Assembly (NCBI RefSeq): GCF_914484835.1
Contig: NZ_CAJZAR010000046.1
Coordinates: forward strand, 1-64,000
DNA: 64,000 nucleotides
Reading direction: 5' to 3'
Source of the DNA: Paraburkholderia tropica
GTDB lineage: Bacteria > Pseudomonadota > Gammaproteobacteria > Burkholderiales > Burkholderiaceae
Shown: piece after piece, positions 9,632-16,878 of the stretch
How positions within the stretch are numbered: position 1 is the stretch's first letter
How the letters are laid out: every line of letters begins with the position of its first letter
Notes under the pieces: generated by a model
What the model was told of the DNA's origin: nothing
The model's database searches: none
The model's input: only the letters and a program-made list of their open reading frames with translations
Position numbers and translations under genes: made by a program

Positions 9632-9674
9632 GTTCAGTTACTGAACACCGGGGCGGACGGCGGGCTGAACACCG
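9632..9674. promoter_or_regulatory. GTTCAG/CTGAAC repeat upstream of csbD
   Basis: GTTCAG-TTA-CTGAAC (9632-9646) is a perfect 6-bp inverted repeat. The string CTGAACACCG at 9641-9650 is repeated directly at 9665-9674, about 95 bp before the CsbD-family gene. The 299-bp gap between this gene and the divergent aldehyde dehydrogenase holds no other coding signal. A regulator-binding role is a guess from symmetry. Confidence 0.3.
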
Positions 9675-9767
9675 CGCGCGTCACGCAGGGATCGCGCGGC
9701 GTCGGGCACGGCGCGTGCGATAACGAAGGTGTCGCGACGCACCGTCGCTTCTACGTGGAGATGCACC

Positions 9768-9956
9768 ATGAACAAGGACCAGGTGAAGGGCACGGCAGAA
9801 AAGATCAAGGGCAAGGTCAACGAAGCAGTGGGCCGCGCCACCGACAACCCGCAGCGCGAACTGAAGGGCGACATGCAACAGGCCGCCGGCCAGGCGCGCA
9901 AGAATATGGGCGACCTGAAGGAAGCCGCGAAGGACATGACCAAGCGTCATCACTAA
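9768..9956 (+). CDS. CsbD-family stress-response protein
   Basis: A 62-residue, very hydrophilic, charged protein (starts MNKDQVKGTAEKIKGKVNEA). It has the CsbD pattern of short amphipathic stretches (VKGTAEKIKGKVNEAVG, LKGDMQQAAGQARKNMGDL). CsbD-family proteins are abundant after general stress but their molecular job is unknown. The ATG at 9768 is preceded by GTGGAG. A strong terminator follows, so it is monocistronic. Confidence 0.9.
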   Translation: MNKDQVKGTAEKIKGKVNEAVGRATDNPQRELKGDMQQAAGQARKNMGDLKEAAKDMTKRHH

Positions 9957-9981
9957 GCGCGGCTGCGCCACGACAACCTTC

Positions 9982-10045
9982 GCCGCCGCTTTTCGCGGCG
10001 GCATCTTTATCCGCGACGGCGCCGGTTTCGGCGTCGTCGCTTTTT
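9982..10045 (+). terminator. Double-hairpin terminator after csbD
   Basis: A first hairpin GCCGCCGC-TTTTC-GCGGCGGC (9982-10002) is followed by a second, 12-bp stem with one mismatch (10013-10024 with 10029-10040), then TTTTT (10041-10045). It ends csbD transcription ahead of the convergent hipA gene. Confidence 0.75.
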
Positions 10046-10082
10046 CGTCGCTTTTACGTCCGCTTTTTCATCTTTTCGTCGA

Positions 10083-11411
10083 TCAGCCGCCCAGCACCCG
10101 CGCGAGCCTGCGCATGCCCGCGAACACGGCATCGGCGACATCGAGCGGAAATTCACGCGGAATCCGCGCGCCCACTTCGTCGATGACGGGTTCGGTCTGC
10201 GCCACGACCGTCGCCATCATTTCCTCGACCTGATCGATTGAAAACCCCACACGCTGACCTTGCGCGATCCAGTGACGCGGCAAGATCTGCGCGATGCGGT
10301 AATGTGCGTTGCGTCCGCGCACGGCCATGGCGAGGCTCGCGCGCTGCGCGGCGACCTGATTGCGGCCGCGCCCGATGATCGGATGCGCGGACAGCACGTC
10401 GTAAAGCGGCGTCGCCGTGTAACGGCTACCAGGCAGATGCGCGATGCTGAAATTCTTGGCGTGGCCGTCGGTGGCGGCGAGCAGCCAGAAGATCATCTGC
10501 GCGAGATAGAAGTGGCGACGGTCGTCCGCCGCGCGCACCGAGCCGCCGAGCACCGCCATCACGGCGTTGATGCCGGGGCCGCCATCGGCTTCGTATTTGA
10601 GCAGGCCCGGCGTGCCGGTCGCCTGGCACAGATCCTCTTGCGGCAGCCGCACGATCCAGCGGCCGTCGCGCGACAGGCGGCGGTCGAAGCGCTCGACCAC
10701 GAGCGCCTTCACGTCCTCAAATTCGGCGATTTCGCAGGGCGCGATCGGCAGGCCGAACGCCGCGACGATCTGCGCGCAGAGCCATTCGTTTTCGACCGAA
10801 GTGCGCATATCGGCGCGCATATTGCCGACGAGACCGAGCGGCAGCTTGAGGATGTGGGTGGTCGGCGTGCTGCCCGTGGGCAACAGCCACTGGCCGTCAT
10901 GCCAGAGCAGCGCGGTTTTTTCCTGCGCGCCGGCGATCGACAGACGCAGGTCGCCGACGGTGTCGTGTTCGGCGGCGTGCGGCGTGGCCGTGGTGTCGCG
11001 CAGCAACTGGGCGATGGCGTTCTCGTCGAGCGGACGTCCTTCGATACGCTCCAGATCCACAGGCGCCTCGCCCGCGGGCAGCAGTTGCAGCGCGCCCACG
11101 CAATCGCGGCCGAGCACGGCCAGCAGTTCGAACGGCGTGGTGCCGCCCGTGCGGTAACGCGTGGCGATGCGGCGGCGGATGCGTTCGCTGTCGGGCAGCA
11201 GATTGTCGAAGTAATCGGTGACGATCTCGCCGCGCAAGGGCTGATTGCCGGGTGTAAACGGCAGCGAAAGCGACAGCGGGCGGCCTTGCTCGTCCGCGAG
11301 CCAGCTTTCGGCATAGGCGAGCCGCTCGACGCCGCGCACGATTTCCCAATGCCCGACCGGCAGGCCGTTCATCCAGAGATCGAGGCGGTTGGCGAGGCGT
11401 GGACGCGCCAT
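10083..11411 (-). CDS. hipA: HipA-family serine/threonine kinase toxin
   Basis: A 442-aa HipA homologue. The N-terminal domain (about 10-110) is followed by a kinase-like fold. Motifs include SIAGAQEKTALLW, containing the serine equivalent to the autophosphorylated Ser150 of E. coli HipA, then THILKLPLG. The catalytic set ATDGHAKNFS and YDVLSAHP is also present. E. coli HipA phosphorylates glutamyl-tRNA synthetase and induces persistence; the target here is not visible. The ATG at 11411 overlaps the antitoxin stop by one base (TAATG), so antitoxin and toxin are translationally coupled. All catalytic residues look intact. Confidence 0.92.
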   Translation of the reverse strand: MARPRLANRLDLWMNGLPVGHWEIVRGVERLAYAESWLADEQGRPLSLSLPFTPGNQPLRGEIVTDYFDNLLPDSERIRRRIATRYRTGGTTPFELLAVLGRDCVGALQLLPAGEAPVDLERIEGRPLDENAIAQLLRDTTATPHAAEHDTVGDLRLSIAGAQEKTALLWHDGQWLLPTGSTPTTHILKLPLGLVGNMRADMRTSVENEWLCAQIVAAFGLPIAPCEIAEFEDVKALVVERFDRRLSRDGRWIVRLPQEDLCQATGTPGLLKYEADGGPGINAVMAVLGGSVRAADDRRHFYLAQMIFWLLAATDGHAKNFSIAHLPGSRYTATPLYDVLSAHPIIGRGRNQVAAQRASLAMAVRGRNAHYRIAQILPRHWIAQGQRVGFSIDQVEEMMATVVAQTEPVIDEVGARIPREFPLDVADAVFAGMRRLARVLGG

Positions 11412-11953
11412 TACCAGTCCTCCCGCTTGCGGGGTTTCGAGGCGGTTTGCGTTTTACGCGGCGGGGTTGGGGCGGCTTTGGGTGCTTGCTTCGCGGGCGT
11501 GGTTTTCCTGGCTTTCGTGGCTTTTGTCGTCTTCGTGGCTTTTGCTGCTTTCGCAGGCTTCACGCCGCTCGCGCTTGCCGGGGCGGCAGGGCGCTTTTTC
11601 GGCGTGACGGCCTGGGGCTTCGGTTTCGTATTCGGCTTCGTATTCGGTTTCGCTGATTTCGCCGCTGTGGCGCTTTTCTTCACGGCGGCGGCACGCGGTT
11701 TCGACGGCGTTGCGCGCGGCGCAGACACCGTGTCGGGCTCGCTGGAGAACAGGCGCATGTCGACGCTCAACAGGCGCAGAACGCGAAAGAGCCGCTCGAC
11801 GCTAGCGGCGCCGGGATTGGCTTCGAAAGCGGCGTAGCTTTGCTGGGAGATGCCGAGACGCTGCGCGACCTTCTCCTGGGTGAAGCCGTTTTTTTTGCGG
11901 AAACCCAGCAGCAGAGGGCGCAACTGGCTGATGGTCTTGAGCGGATAGTCCAC
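11411..11953 (-). CDS. hipB: HipB-like XRE antitoxin with histone-H1-like C-terminal tail
   Basis: DNA-binding antitoxin for HipA. Residues 1-72 align well with E. coli HipB (QLRPLLLGFRKKNGFTQ, then QRLGISQQSYAAFEANP). GTG 11953 is preferred to the ATG at 11989 because GGAG lies 6 nt upstream and the N-terminus then has the same length as HipB. The ATG at 11989 sits about where transcription would begin. After residue 75 comes an unusual 105-residue Lys/Ala/Pro/Thr tail with PAKAAKATKTTKATKARK-type repeats, like histone H1, ending in Trp. E. coli HipB also ends in Trp. It probably represses its own promoter through three upstream palindromes. Confidence 0.88.
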   Translation of the reverse strand: MDYPLKTISQLRPLLLGFRKKNGFTQEKVAQRLGISQQSYAAFEANPGAASVERLFRVLRLLSVDMRLFSSEPDTVSAPRATPSKPRAAAVKKSATAAKSAKPNTKPNTKPKPQAVTPKKRPAAPASASGVKPAKAAKATKTTKATKARKTTPAKQAPKAAPTPPRKTQTASKPRKREDW

Positions 11954-11992
11954 GCGAAGCTCCGAAACCGATGACGCGGCGGATGACATATC

Positions 11993-12065
11993 CACAGTCT
12001 ATAAGCTGTAAATGCAAAATACAACCTTAAGGCTGTAAATGAAAAATACAGCCTATAGGCTGTAT
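11993..12065. promoter_or_regulatory. Three phased palindromic operators of hipBA
   Basis: Three 18-bp palindromes of type TACAGCC-N4-GGCTGTA lie upstream of hipB. They are 12047-12064 (perfect, TACAGCCTATAGGCTGTA), 12020-12037 (one mismatch) and 11993-12010 (degenerate). Their centres are exactly 27 bp apart and the A/T-rich spacers are near-identical. A possible -10 (TAGACT, minus strand 12001-11996) lies inside the proximal site. E. coli hipBA also has multiple operators bound by HipB, so cooperative autorepression is likely. Confidence 0.75.
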
Positions 12066-12088
12066 CACGCGGGCGCAAGCGAGCTGAC

Positions 12089-12120
12089 CGCTTCATGCGC
12101 AGCACAATGCGCATGAAGCG
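12089..12120. terminator. Hairpin between the cdsA-like operon and hipBA
   Basis: A perfect 12-bp stem, CGCTTCATGCGC paired with GCGCATGAAGCG around an 8-nt loop, lies 17 bp beyond the stop of the CdsA-like gene and just upstream of the hipB operators. It probably ends the phospholipid operon before the toxin-antitoxin promoter. There is no long T run. Confidence 0.6.
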
Positions 12121-12136
12121 AGCGAGCCCGCACGCT

Positions 12137-13078
12137 TCAGCAGCCGGGCGGCACGAAGAAATAACGGGTGAGGTGGAAGAAGATCGGTGCGGCGAAGCAG
12201 ATGGAATCGACGCGGTCGAGCATGCCGCCGTGGCCGGCGATCATGACGCCCCAGTCCTTCGCGCCCATCGAGCGCTTGACGGCGGAGAGCACGAGGCCGC
12301 CGACGAAGCCGCCGATCACCGTGACCGCCGACATCAGCACGGCCTGCCAGAGATTGAATGGCGTGAGGCCGTGGAGCAGGGTGCCGAGCCCGATGGCGAG
12401 CGCGCCGCCGCCGATCAGCCCTTCCCAGGTTTTCGACGGGCTCACGTGCGGCGAAAGCTTGTGCTTGCCCCACAGCTTGCCGCAGACATACTGAAACACG
12501 TCGCTCGACTGCACGACCAGCAAAAAGAACAGCAACAGCGGACCGTTATTGCCGAAGTAATGCGGCAAGGGCAGCAACAGCAGCGCGGGCGCATGGCTCA
12601 GCGAATAGACGCACACCATCAGCGCCCACTGGATCTTCGCGTTGCGTTCGAGAAACTCGGCCGTGTCCTGCGCGAATGCAGCGGCGGCCGCGAGCACGAA
12701 GAACATGTACACCGGCATGAAGATCGCGAACAGGCCGTACCAGTTGAGCGCCACCAGCAGAAACTGAACCGGCAGCGCGACGTAATACGCCAGCACGAGC
12801 GACCAGTAATCGGCGGGCTTGGTCGGCGTGAGCGTGATGAATTCGCGCAGCGCGAAGAACGCGCAGATGAAGAACAGGAACAGCGTCGCATAGGGGCCGA
12901 GCCAGAGCGCGGCCGTGACCACGGCAATCATGACCCACCAGGCCGAGATGCGCTGGTTCATGTTGACGATGGTTGCATTGCCCGCGCCCAGTCGCGCGCG
13001 CAACACCGCACCGACCAGCGTGAACACGCAGAGCAGGGCGAGAACGCCGATGATCGTGATCCAGAAAACGTGCGGCAT
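12137..13078 (-). CDS. Phosphatidate cytidylyltransferase family protein
   Basis: CdsA-type membrane enzyme of 313 aa, expected to make CDP-diacylglycerol from phosphatidate and CTP. At least seven hydrophobic helices fill the protein. The C-terminal signature is present: SPSKTWEGLIGG, then HGGMLDRVDS with the metal-binding Asp residues. It is the last gene of a three-gene operon with an acyltransferase (3-bp gap) and a CDP-alcohol phosphatidyltransferase. The arrangement resembles the ynb-type secondary phospholipid cluster of E. coli, so this is probably not the housekeeping CdsA. Confidence 0.88.
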   Translation of the reverse strand: MPHVFWITIIGVLALLCVFTLVGAVLRARLGAGNATIVNMNQRISAWWVMIAVVTAALWLGPYATLFLFFICAFFALREFITLTPTKPADYWSLVLAYYVALPVQFLLVALNWYGLFAIFMPVYMFFVLAAAAAFAQDTAEFLERNAKIQWALMVCVYSLSHAPALLLLPLPHYFGNNGPLLLFFLLVVQSSDVFQYVCGKLWGKHKLSPHVSPSKTWEGLIGGGALAIGLGTLLHGLTPFNLWQAVLMSAVTVIGGFVGGLVLSAVKRSMGAKDWGVMIAGHGGMLDRVDSICFAAPIFFHLTRYFFVPPGC

Positions 13079-13081
13079 CGC

Positions 13082-13699
13082 TTATCCCCGTACCGATTCT
13101 TGAAGGTGGATGACGGCCTCGCGCGCCGTGGCCAGGAAGGTGTCCTTGTCGAGCGTTGCCGCACCGGGCACGGTATCGCCGAACGAGACATGGCAGTTGA
13201 TCGGCACCGGCAACAGCTTGCCCTTGGGCATCGCGCGCACGAGATCGGACAGATGCACGGGCACGAGCCGCACCTCGGGAAATTCACGCGAAAGCCAGTA
13301 CAGGCCGCTCTTGAACGGGCCGATTTCGCCGGTCGCGCTGCGCGTGCCTTCCGGGAAGATGATGATCGACCAGCCCGCGGCGAGCGCGTCGCGCACAGCC
13401 TGCAACGGATCTTCGCCCGCCGCGCCCTGGCGCGTCACGTAGACCACGCCGAGCACGCGATTGGCGATGAAGCGGCGCATCGGCGTGGCGTCCCAGTAGT
13501 CGCGCGCGGCGGCCGGGCGCACGCTCGCGCGCAGGTCCGGCGGCAGCGCGGCGAGAATCGCGAGCGTATCGACGTGGCTCGAATGATTCGCGAAATAGAT
13601 GGTCTGGCGCGCATCGGGCGGCGTGCTCGCATAGCGTCCGCGCGCGCCCACCACGAGCCGCACGACGCCGAGCAGCCAGCGCTGCATCACGTTACGCAT
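13082..13699 (-). CDS. 1-acyl-glycerol-3-phosphate acyltransferase (PlsC family)
   Basis: A 205-aa acyltransferase with the family motifs HX4D (NHSSHVD, about residue 38) and FPEGTRS (about 113). The further stretch VRLVPVHLSD is also typical. It would add an acyl chain to lysophosphatidate or a similar acceptor at the inner membrane. The gene overlaps the upstream phosphatidyltransferase by 8 bp and is followed 3 bp later by the CdsA-like gene. Acceptor and acyl donor are unknown. Confidence 0.88.
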   Translation of the reverse strand: MRNVMQRWLLGVVRLVVGARGRYASTPPDARQTIYFANHSSHVDTLAILAALPPDLRASVRPAAARDYWDATPMRRFIANRVLGVVYVTRQGAAGEDPLQAVRDALAAGWSIIIFPEGTRSATGEIGPFKSGLYWLSREFPEVRLVPVHLSDLVRAMPKGKLLPVPINCHVSFGDTVPGAATLDKDTFLATAREAVIHLQESVRG

Positions 13700-14339
13700 G
13701 GCGGTTTTCCTCCGTGGTCTGCTGCTGGGCGTGCAGGTCCTGCACGAGCGCGCGTGTGCGCGTCACGCAGGTCAGCGCGCTGCCGGCAACGATGACGACG
13801 AGCGCGATGAACAGGCAAACGTGCTGGCGATGCAGCCAGGTTTCGACCATCGTTGCGGCGCAGGCGAGCGTGAGCACGGCCATGCGATGCTGCTTGGCCA
13901 TCGGCCCGATGAAGCGCTGCGGCACGCCCACCGAGCCGCCGAACACGCGCACGTAAGCCGTGAGCGCCGCGAACAGCGCGGCCGCCCAGCCGAGCCACGG
14001 CACGCCGGCCGCTACGCCCGCGGCCACCAGCAACAGGCTGTCGGCGACGCGGTCGGGAAACTCGTTGAAGATCGGCCCGACGATCGACTTTTTGCCGCCT
14101 TCGACGGCCACCAGTCCATCGACGACATTGCACAGCAAGCGCAACTGGATGCAGACGATCGCCGCGATCATGGCGGCAATGCTCTCGGGATTGAGCAGCG
14201 CGAGCGCGCCGATGAACGCGAATACCGCGCTTGCGCACGAGATCTGGTTGGGCGTGACGCGCGTGCCCGCGAGGAATGAGGAAAGCGCGACGATTGCCGC
14301 GTTGGAACGCGATTTGATCGGGCGTCGATTGTCGTCCAT
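13692..14339 (-). CDS. CDP-alcohol phosphatidyltransferase family protein
   Basis: A 215-aa membrane enzyme that would transfer a phosphatidyl group from CDP-diacylglycerol to an alcohol. The catalytic region reads NVVDGLVAVEGGKKSIVG followed by NEFPDRVAD. It keeps the DG-x2-A start and the late Asp pair of the family motif, although the Arg after the Ala is replaced by Val and one Asp by Asn. Five to six helices follow. First gene of the three-gene phospholipid operon; the alcohol acceptor cannot be predicted. Confidence 0.85.
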   Translation of the reverse strand: MDDNRRPIKSRSNAAIVALSSFLAGTRVTPNQISCASAVFAFIGALALLNPESIAAMIAAIVCIQLRLLCNVVDGLVAVEGGKKSIVGPIFNEFPDRVADSLLLVAAGVAAGVPWLGWAAALFAALTAYVRVFGGSVGVPQRFIGPMAKQHRMAVLTLACAATMVETWLHRQHVCLFIALVVIVAGSALTCVTRTRALVQDLHAQQQTTEENRHA

Positions 14340-14634
14340 GAGGCGTCTGGGTGCGGTTGAGTGGATCGGGACCGGCGCGTTATACCGAGGTCGGAGAACT
14401 CATGGTGCGCTATCGAGAGAAACTTTGCGCGTGGGCAGGATCGATGCAGCAATCCTGGCATACTTGGCTATAGTAAAAGTGCGCTAATTTGCATTATGTT
14501 AAATACTGAAGAATGCAGCACGATTACGGGGTTTTGCTATCACCAGCTCAATCAGATTGCACGCAATACATTTAGCATGCCGAAGAATCAAGCGATTCTT
14601 CGGCACAGGGACAAAGCGCGTATGGCTCGTACCG
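14340..14634. other. AT-richer intergenic region
   Basis: Between the start of the phosphatidyltransferase gene and the 3' end of the next minus-strand gene. It is visibly AT-richer than the flanks and probably holds the operon promoter. It contains one strong hairpin (listed separately) and no convincing coding frame. Confidence 0.5.
14578..14605 (-). terminator. Perfect hairpin downstream of the Cys-rich membrane protein gene
   Basis: TGCCGAAGAATC (14578-14589) pairs perfectly with GATTCTTCGGCA (14594-14605) around a 4-nt loop, about 30 bp past the stop of the minus-strand gene at 14635. It is followed by A/T-rich sequence but no pure T run. It likely ends that gene. Confidence 0.6.
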
Positions 14635-15591
14635 TCAATGCTCGTTGTTGGCGCGTGCCGTCGAAGGACACGCGGGATCTTTGCCCCAATGGCCGTCGCA
14701 AACGCGCCAGCGGCACAGTTGATCCTCGAAGAATCCTCGCTCGCCGCAAGCCTTGACCTGTTGCGCGAGCGACGCGTTGCCCGCCGCGGCGGATTTGCTC
14801 CCACGCGAACCGGCCTCGCGCTTCGGATCGGCGGGCTTGGTGCGCGCCACTAGCACGGCGAGCAGATCCGCATCCGAGTCGTCCTTCTTCGACGCTTCGT
14901 GATGCGTGGTCTTCTTCGATTGCGCGACGCTCGTCTTGCTTTCCTGGCGATGCGCATTCGCGGTTTGATGCTTCGCGTCGGCGCTCTCGTGCTTCGACTT
15001 CGCGGCGCCCTTTTCCGGCGCGGCGCTCGACGGCGCCACGGCGGCAACGGCAGGCGCGCTCGCCAGCCCGTCGTGAGCGCCGTCGGACAACGCGCGCGAC
15101 AGACGGTCTGCGTCGTTGCCGGGCGCCGAGGCTGCGTTGTCCGCCGCCGGCTTGGCGGTATCGTCGTCGGCGACGATCGTGGCGGCTTGCGAGGCCGAAG
15201 CCGCCTCCGGCGCGTTCTGTGCGTTCTGCACGTTTTGCGTACTCGCCACGGCATGCGTCGCGCTGACCGCCGAAGCGATCGTCGTGGCGCTCGCGATCGT
15301 GCCGGCCGTTGCGGGCGCACCCGATACCGCGGACGGCGTGCGAGTCATCAGATGCCAGGCGCCAAACGCGCCGGCGCCGACCACGAGCAGCGCAACGAGC
15401 GCGGGCGCTTTCGAGGAGCGCTGCTGTTTGTTCGCGGGCGCCGCGGGCGGCACGACGCGCCCTTCGAGGTTCGCGAGGATGCGCGAGCCATTGGGCGCGC
15501 CATTGGCGGCAGGCGCGCCGGCCGGCTTGCCGGGACCGTCGGCCAGCAGGCTGGGTGGAGCTTTAGGGCGGGAGTTGTCCGGCACACTCAT
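14635..15591 (-). CDS. Single-span membrane protein with C-terminal Cys-rich motif, unknown function
   Basis: I do not recognise a named family. The 318-aa product (ATG 15591) has a short cytoplasmic Pro/Ala-rich N-terminus and one membrane helix (about 72-90, PALVALLVVGAGAFGAWHLM). A long, low-complexity Ala/Ser/Lys/His-rich periplasmic stretch follows. It ends in a compact motif QVKACGERGFFEDQLCRW then RVCDGHWGKDPAC, with four cysteines that could form disulfides. The gene diverges from the tagX-like peptidase at the edge of the T6SS locus, so an envelope role linked to T6SS is possible but not shown. A GTG at 15615 is an alternative start. Confidence 0.7.
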   Translation of the reverse strand: MSVPDNSRPKAPPSLLADGPGKPAGAPAANGAPNGSRILANLEGRVVPPAAPANKQQRSSKAPALVALLVVGAGAFGAWHLMTRTPSAVSGAPATAGTIASATTIASAVSATHAVASTQNVQNAQNAPEAASASQAATIVADDDTAKPAADNAASAPGNDADRLSRALSDGAHDGLASAPAVAAVAPSSAAPEKGAAKSKHESADAKHQTANAHRQESKTSVAQSKKTTHHEASKKDDSDADLLAVLVARTKPADPKREAGSRGSKSAAAGNASLAQQVKACGERGFFEDQLCRWRVCDGHWGKDPACPSTARANNEH

Positions 15592-15703
15592 TAGAGTCTC
15601 ATTCGAATCGTGCACATTGAATCAGGCCATTTTCGACGTAATAATACGTGTCGGCCCGACTTCGGGCAGGCCTGATTCTAAAATCAAGCATTACAAAAAA
15701 CAA

Positions 15704-16585
15704 TTGCCTCAGTTCTCGGGGTCGCTTTTGGTTGCCATTGCACTCGTCGCCTATTTCGCCATTGCCGTTCTGATCGCGGCTTTACTGTTGTTGCCTGCGG
15801 TGAGAGCCGCTGTTTTTGGCGGCGTATTCAATTTGCATAATTCGATTGCAAAGCGCGCTTCAGCACGTGCAATGCAAGCGCGTAGTCACGTTGGTAAGTC
15901 GGCAAAAAATTCTATATCGGCGATTTCATTCCTGCAAAATTTGCTGATTAAGCGGCGCTTGCTGATTTTGGCGACGACAGGTATTCTTGCGACGCCGCCG
16001 TTGATTGCAATTGCGCTTCGCGGCCACCAGTTATTCCAATACGATGACACGCTTCGGGCACCCGATGAAAAAATCTCGGCGTTGCTCAATGGCGAGCAGC
16101 TTGTACCGCCGCCGCCCTTGCCGCCCGAAGTGTTCGCCACACGGGAGGTCGAGCAGATCCGGCCCGCGCTGGTCGATGCGAGCCGCGACTGGAATCTGCT
16201 CGATGCGGATTTCCGTACGCGTCTTTTGCTCGTCTATAAAATCATGCACGAGCAATACGGTTACGACATGGCTTTGCTGGAAGGTTATCGCAGCCCCGAT
16301 CGGCAAGACCGTCTGGCAAAGCTGGGTGGCAGCGTGACCAATGCCGCGGCGTTTCAAAGCTATCACCAATACGGTCTCGCGGCGGATAACGCGTTTTTGC
16401 GCGACGGCAAGCTCGTCATTTCAGAAAAAGATCCTTGGGCCATGCGCGGCTATCAACTCTATGGACAGGTCGCCGAGCAAGTCGGTCTGACGTGGGGCGG
16501 CCGATGGAAAATGATGGATCTCGGGCACGTCGAATATCACAAGCCCGGTTTTGTACTCGGGCGCAAGCCGCCCGGCATGAAATGA
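15704..16585 (+). CDS. tagX: TagX-like M15-family peptidoglycan peptidase linked to T6SS
   Basis: Membrane-anchored M15 (VanY/D-Ala-D-Ala carboxypeptidase-type) metallopeptidase. Two helices lie near residues 7-35 and 88-108. The catalytic part carries the zinc motif SYHQYGLAAD (about 219) and the last ligand in DLGHVEYHKP (about 275). TagX-type peptidases open the cell wall for T6SS assembly in Acinetobacter and occur in Burkholderia T6SS loci. No ATG precedes the first helix; in-frame TTG codons at 15617, 15704 and 15728 are possible starts. 15704 is a compromise that leaves room for a promoter. The region is AT-richer than its surroundings. tssM follows 293 bp later. Confidence 0.8.
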   Translation: MPQFSGSLLVAIALVAYFAIAVLIAALLLLPAVRAAVFGGVFNLHNSIAKRASARAMQARSHVGKSAKNSISAISFLQNLLIKRRLLILATTGILATPPLIAIALRGHQLFQYDDTLRAPDEKISALLNGEQLVPPPPLPPEVFATREVEQIRPALVDASRDWNLLDADFRTRLLLVYKIMHEQYGYDMALLEGYRSPDRQDRLAKLGGSVTNAAAFQSYHQYGLAADNAFLRDGKLVISEKDPWAMRGYQLYGQVAEQVGLTWGGRWKMMDLGHVEYHKPGFVLGRKPPGMK

Positions 16586-16878
16586 CGCAATGGTGTAACC
16601 GAATGCGGATACACATAGACGCATATATGCATTTTGGGCCGATGCAGGACGCAATGCGGACAATAAAGAGGATGTTATGGGGCGTTCTTTCAATATCTTG
16701 CGCCGCGCGCCGCATTGGCCGCGCCATTCCCTTTCCCATTTCTTGCCAACGCGGCGCCATGCCTGAGCGCCGCGTTCGCGCGCGCCCACGCGCCCTGCCC
16801 GCGTGACGCCGCCGCGCGCGTCGCGCCTCGCAACGAATCACCAGAACAGCACACAAAGCACCAGGACCTGACCGGCTT

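Noticed and set aside
11411..11640. Repeated A/K/P-coding sequence in the hipB tail considered as a DNA repeat or CRISPR-like array
   Set aside because: The units vary, lie in frame, and encode a low-complexity protein tail; there are no spacers.
14361..14756. Possible plus-strand gene in the gap before the Cys-motif protein
   Set aside because: It overlaps a well-supported minus-strand gene, crosses a terminator-like hairpin and has no ribosome site or family motif.
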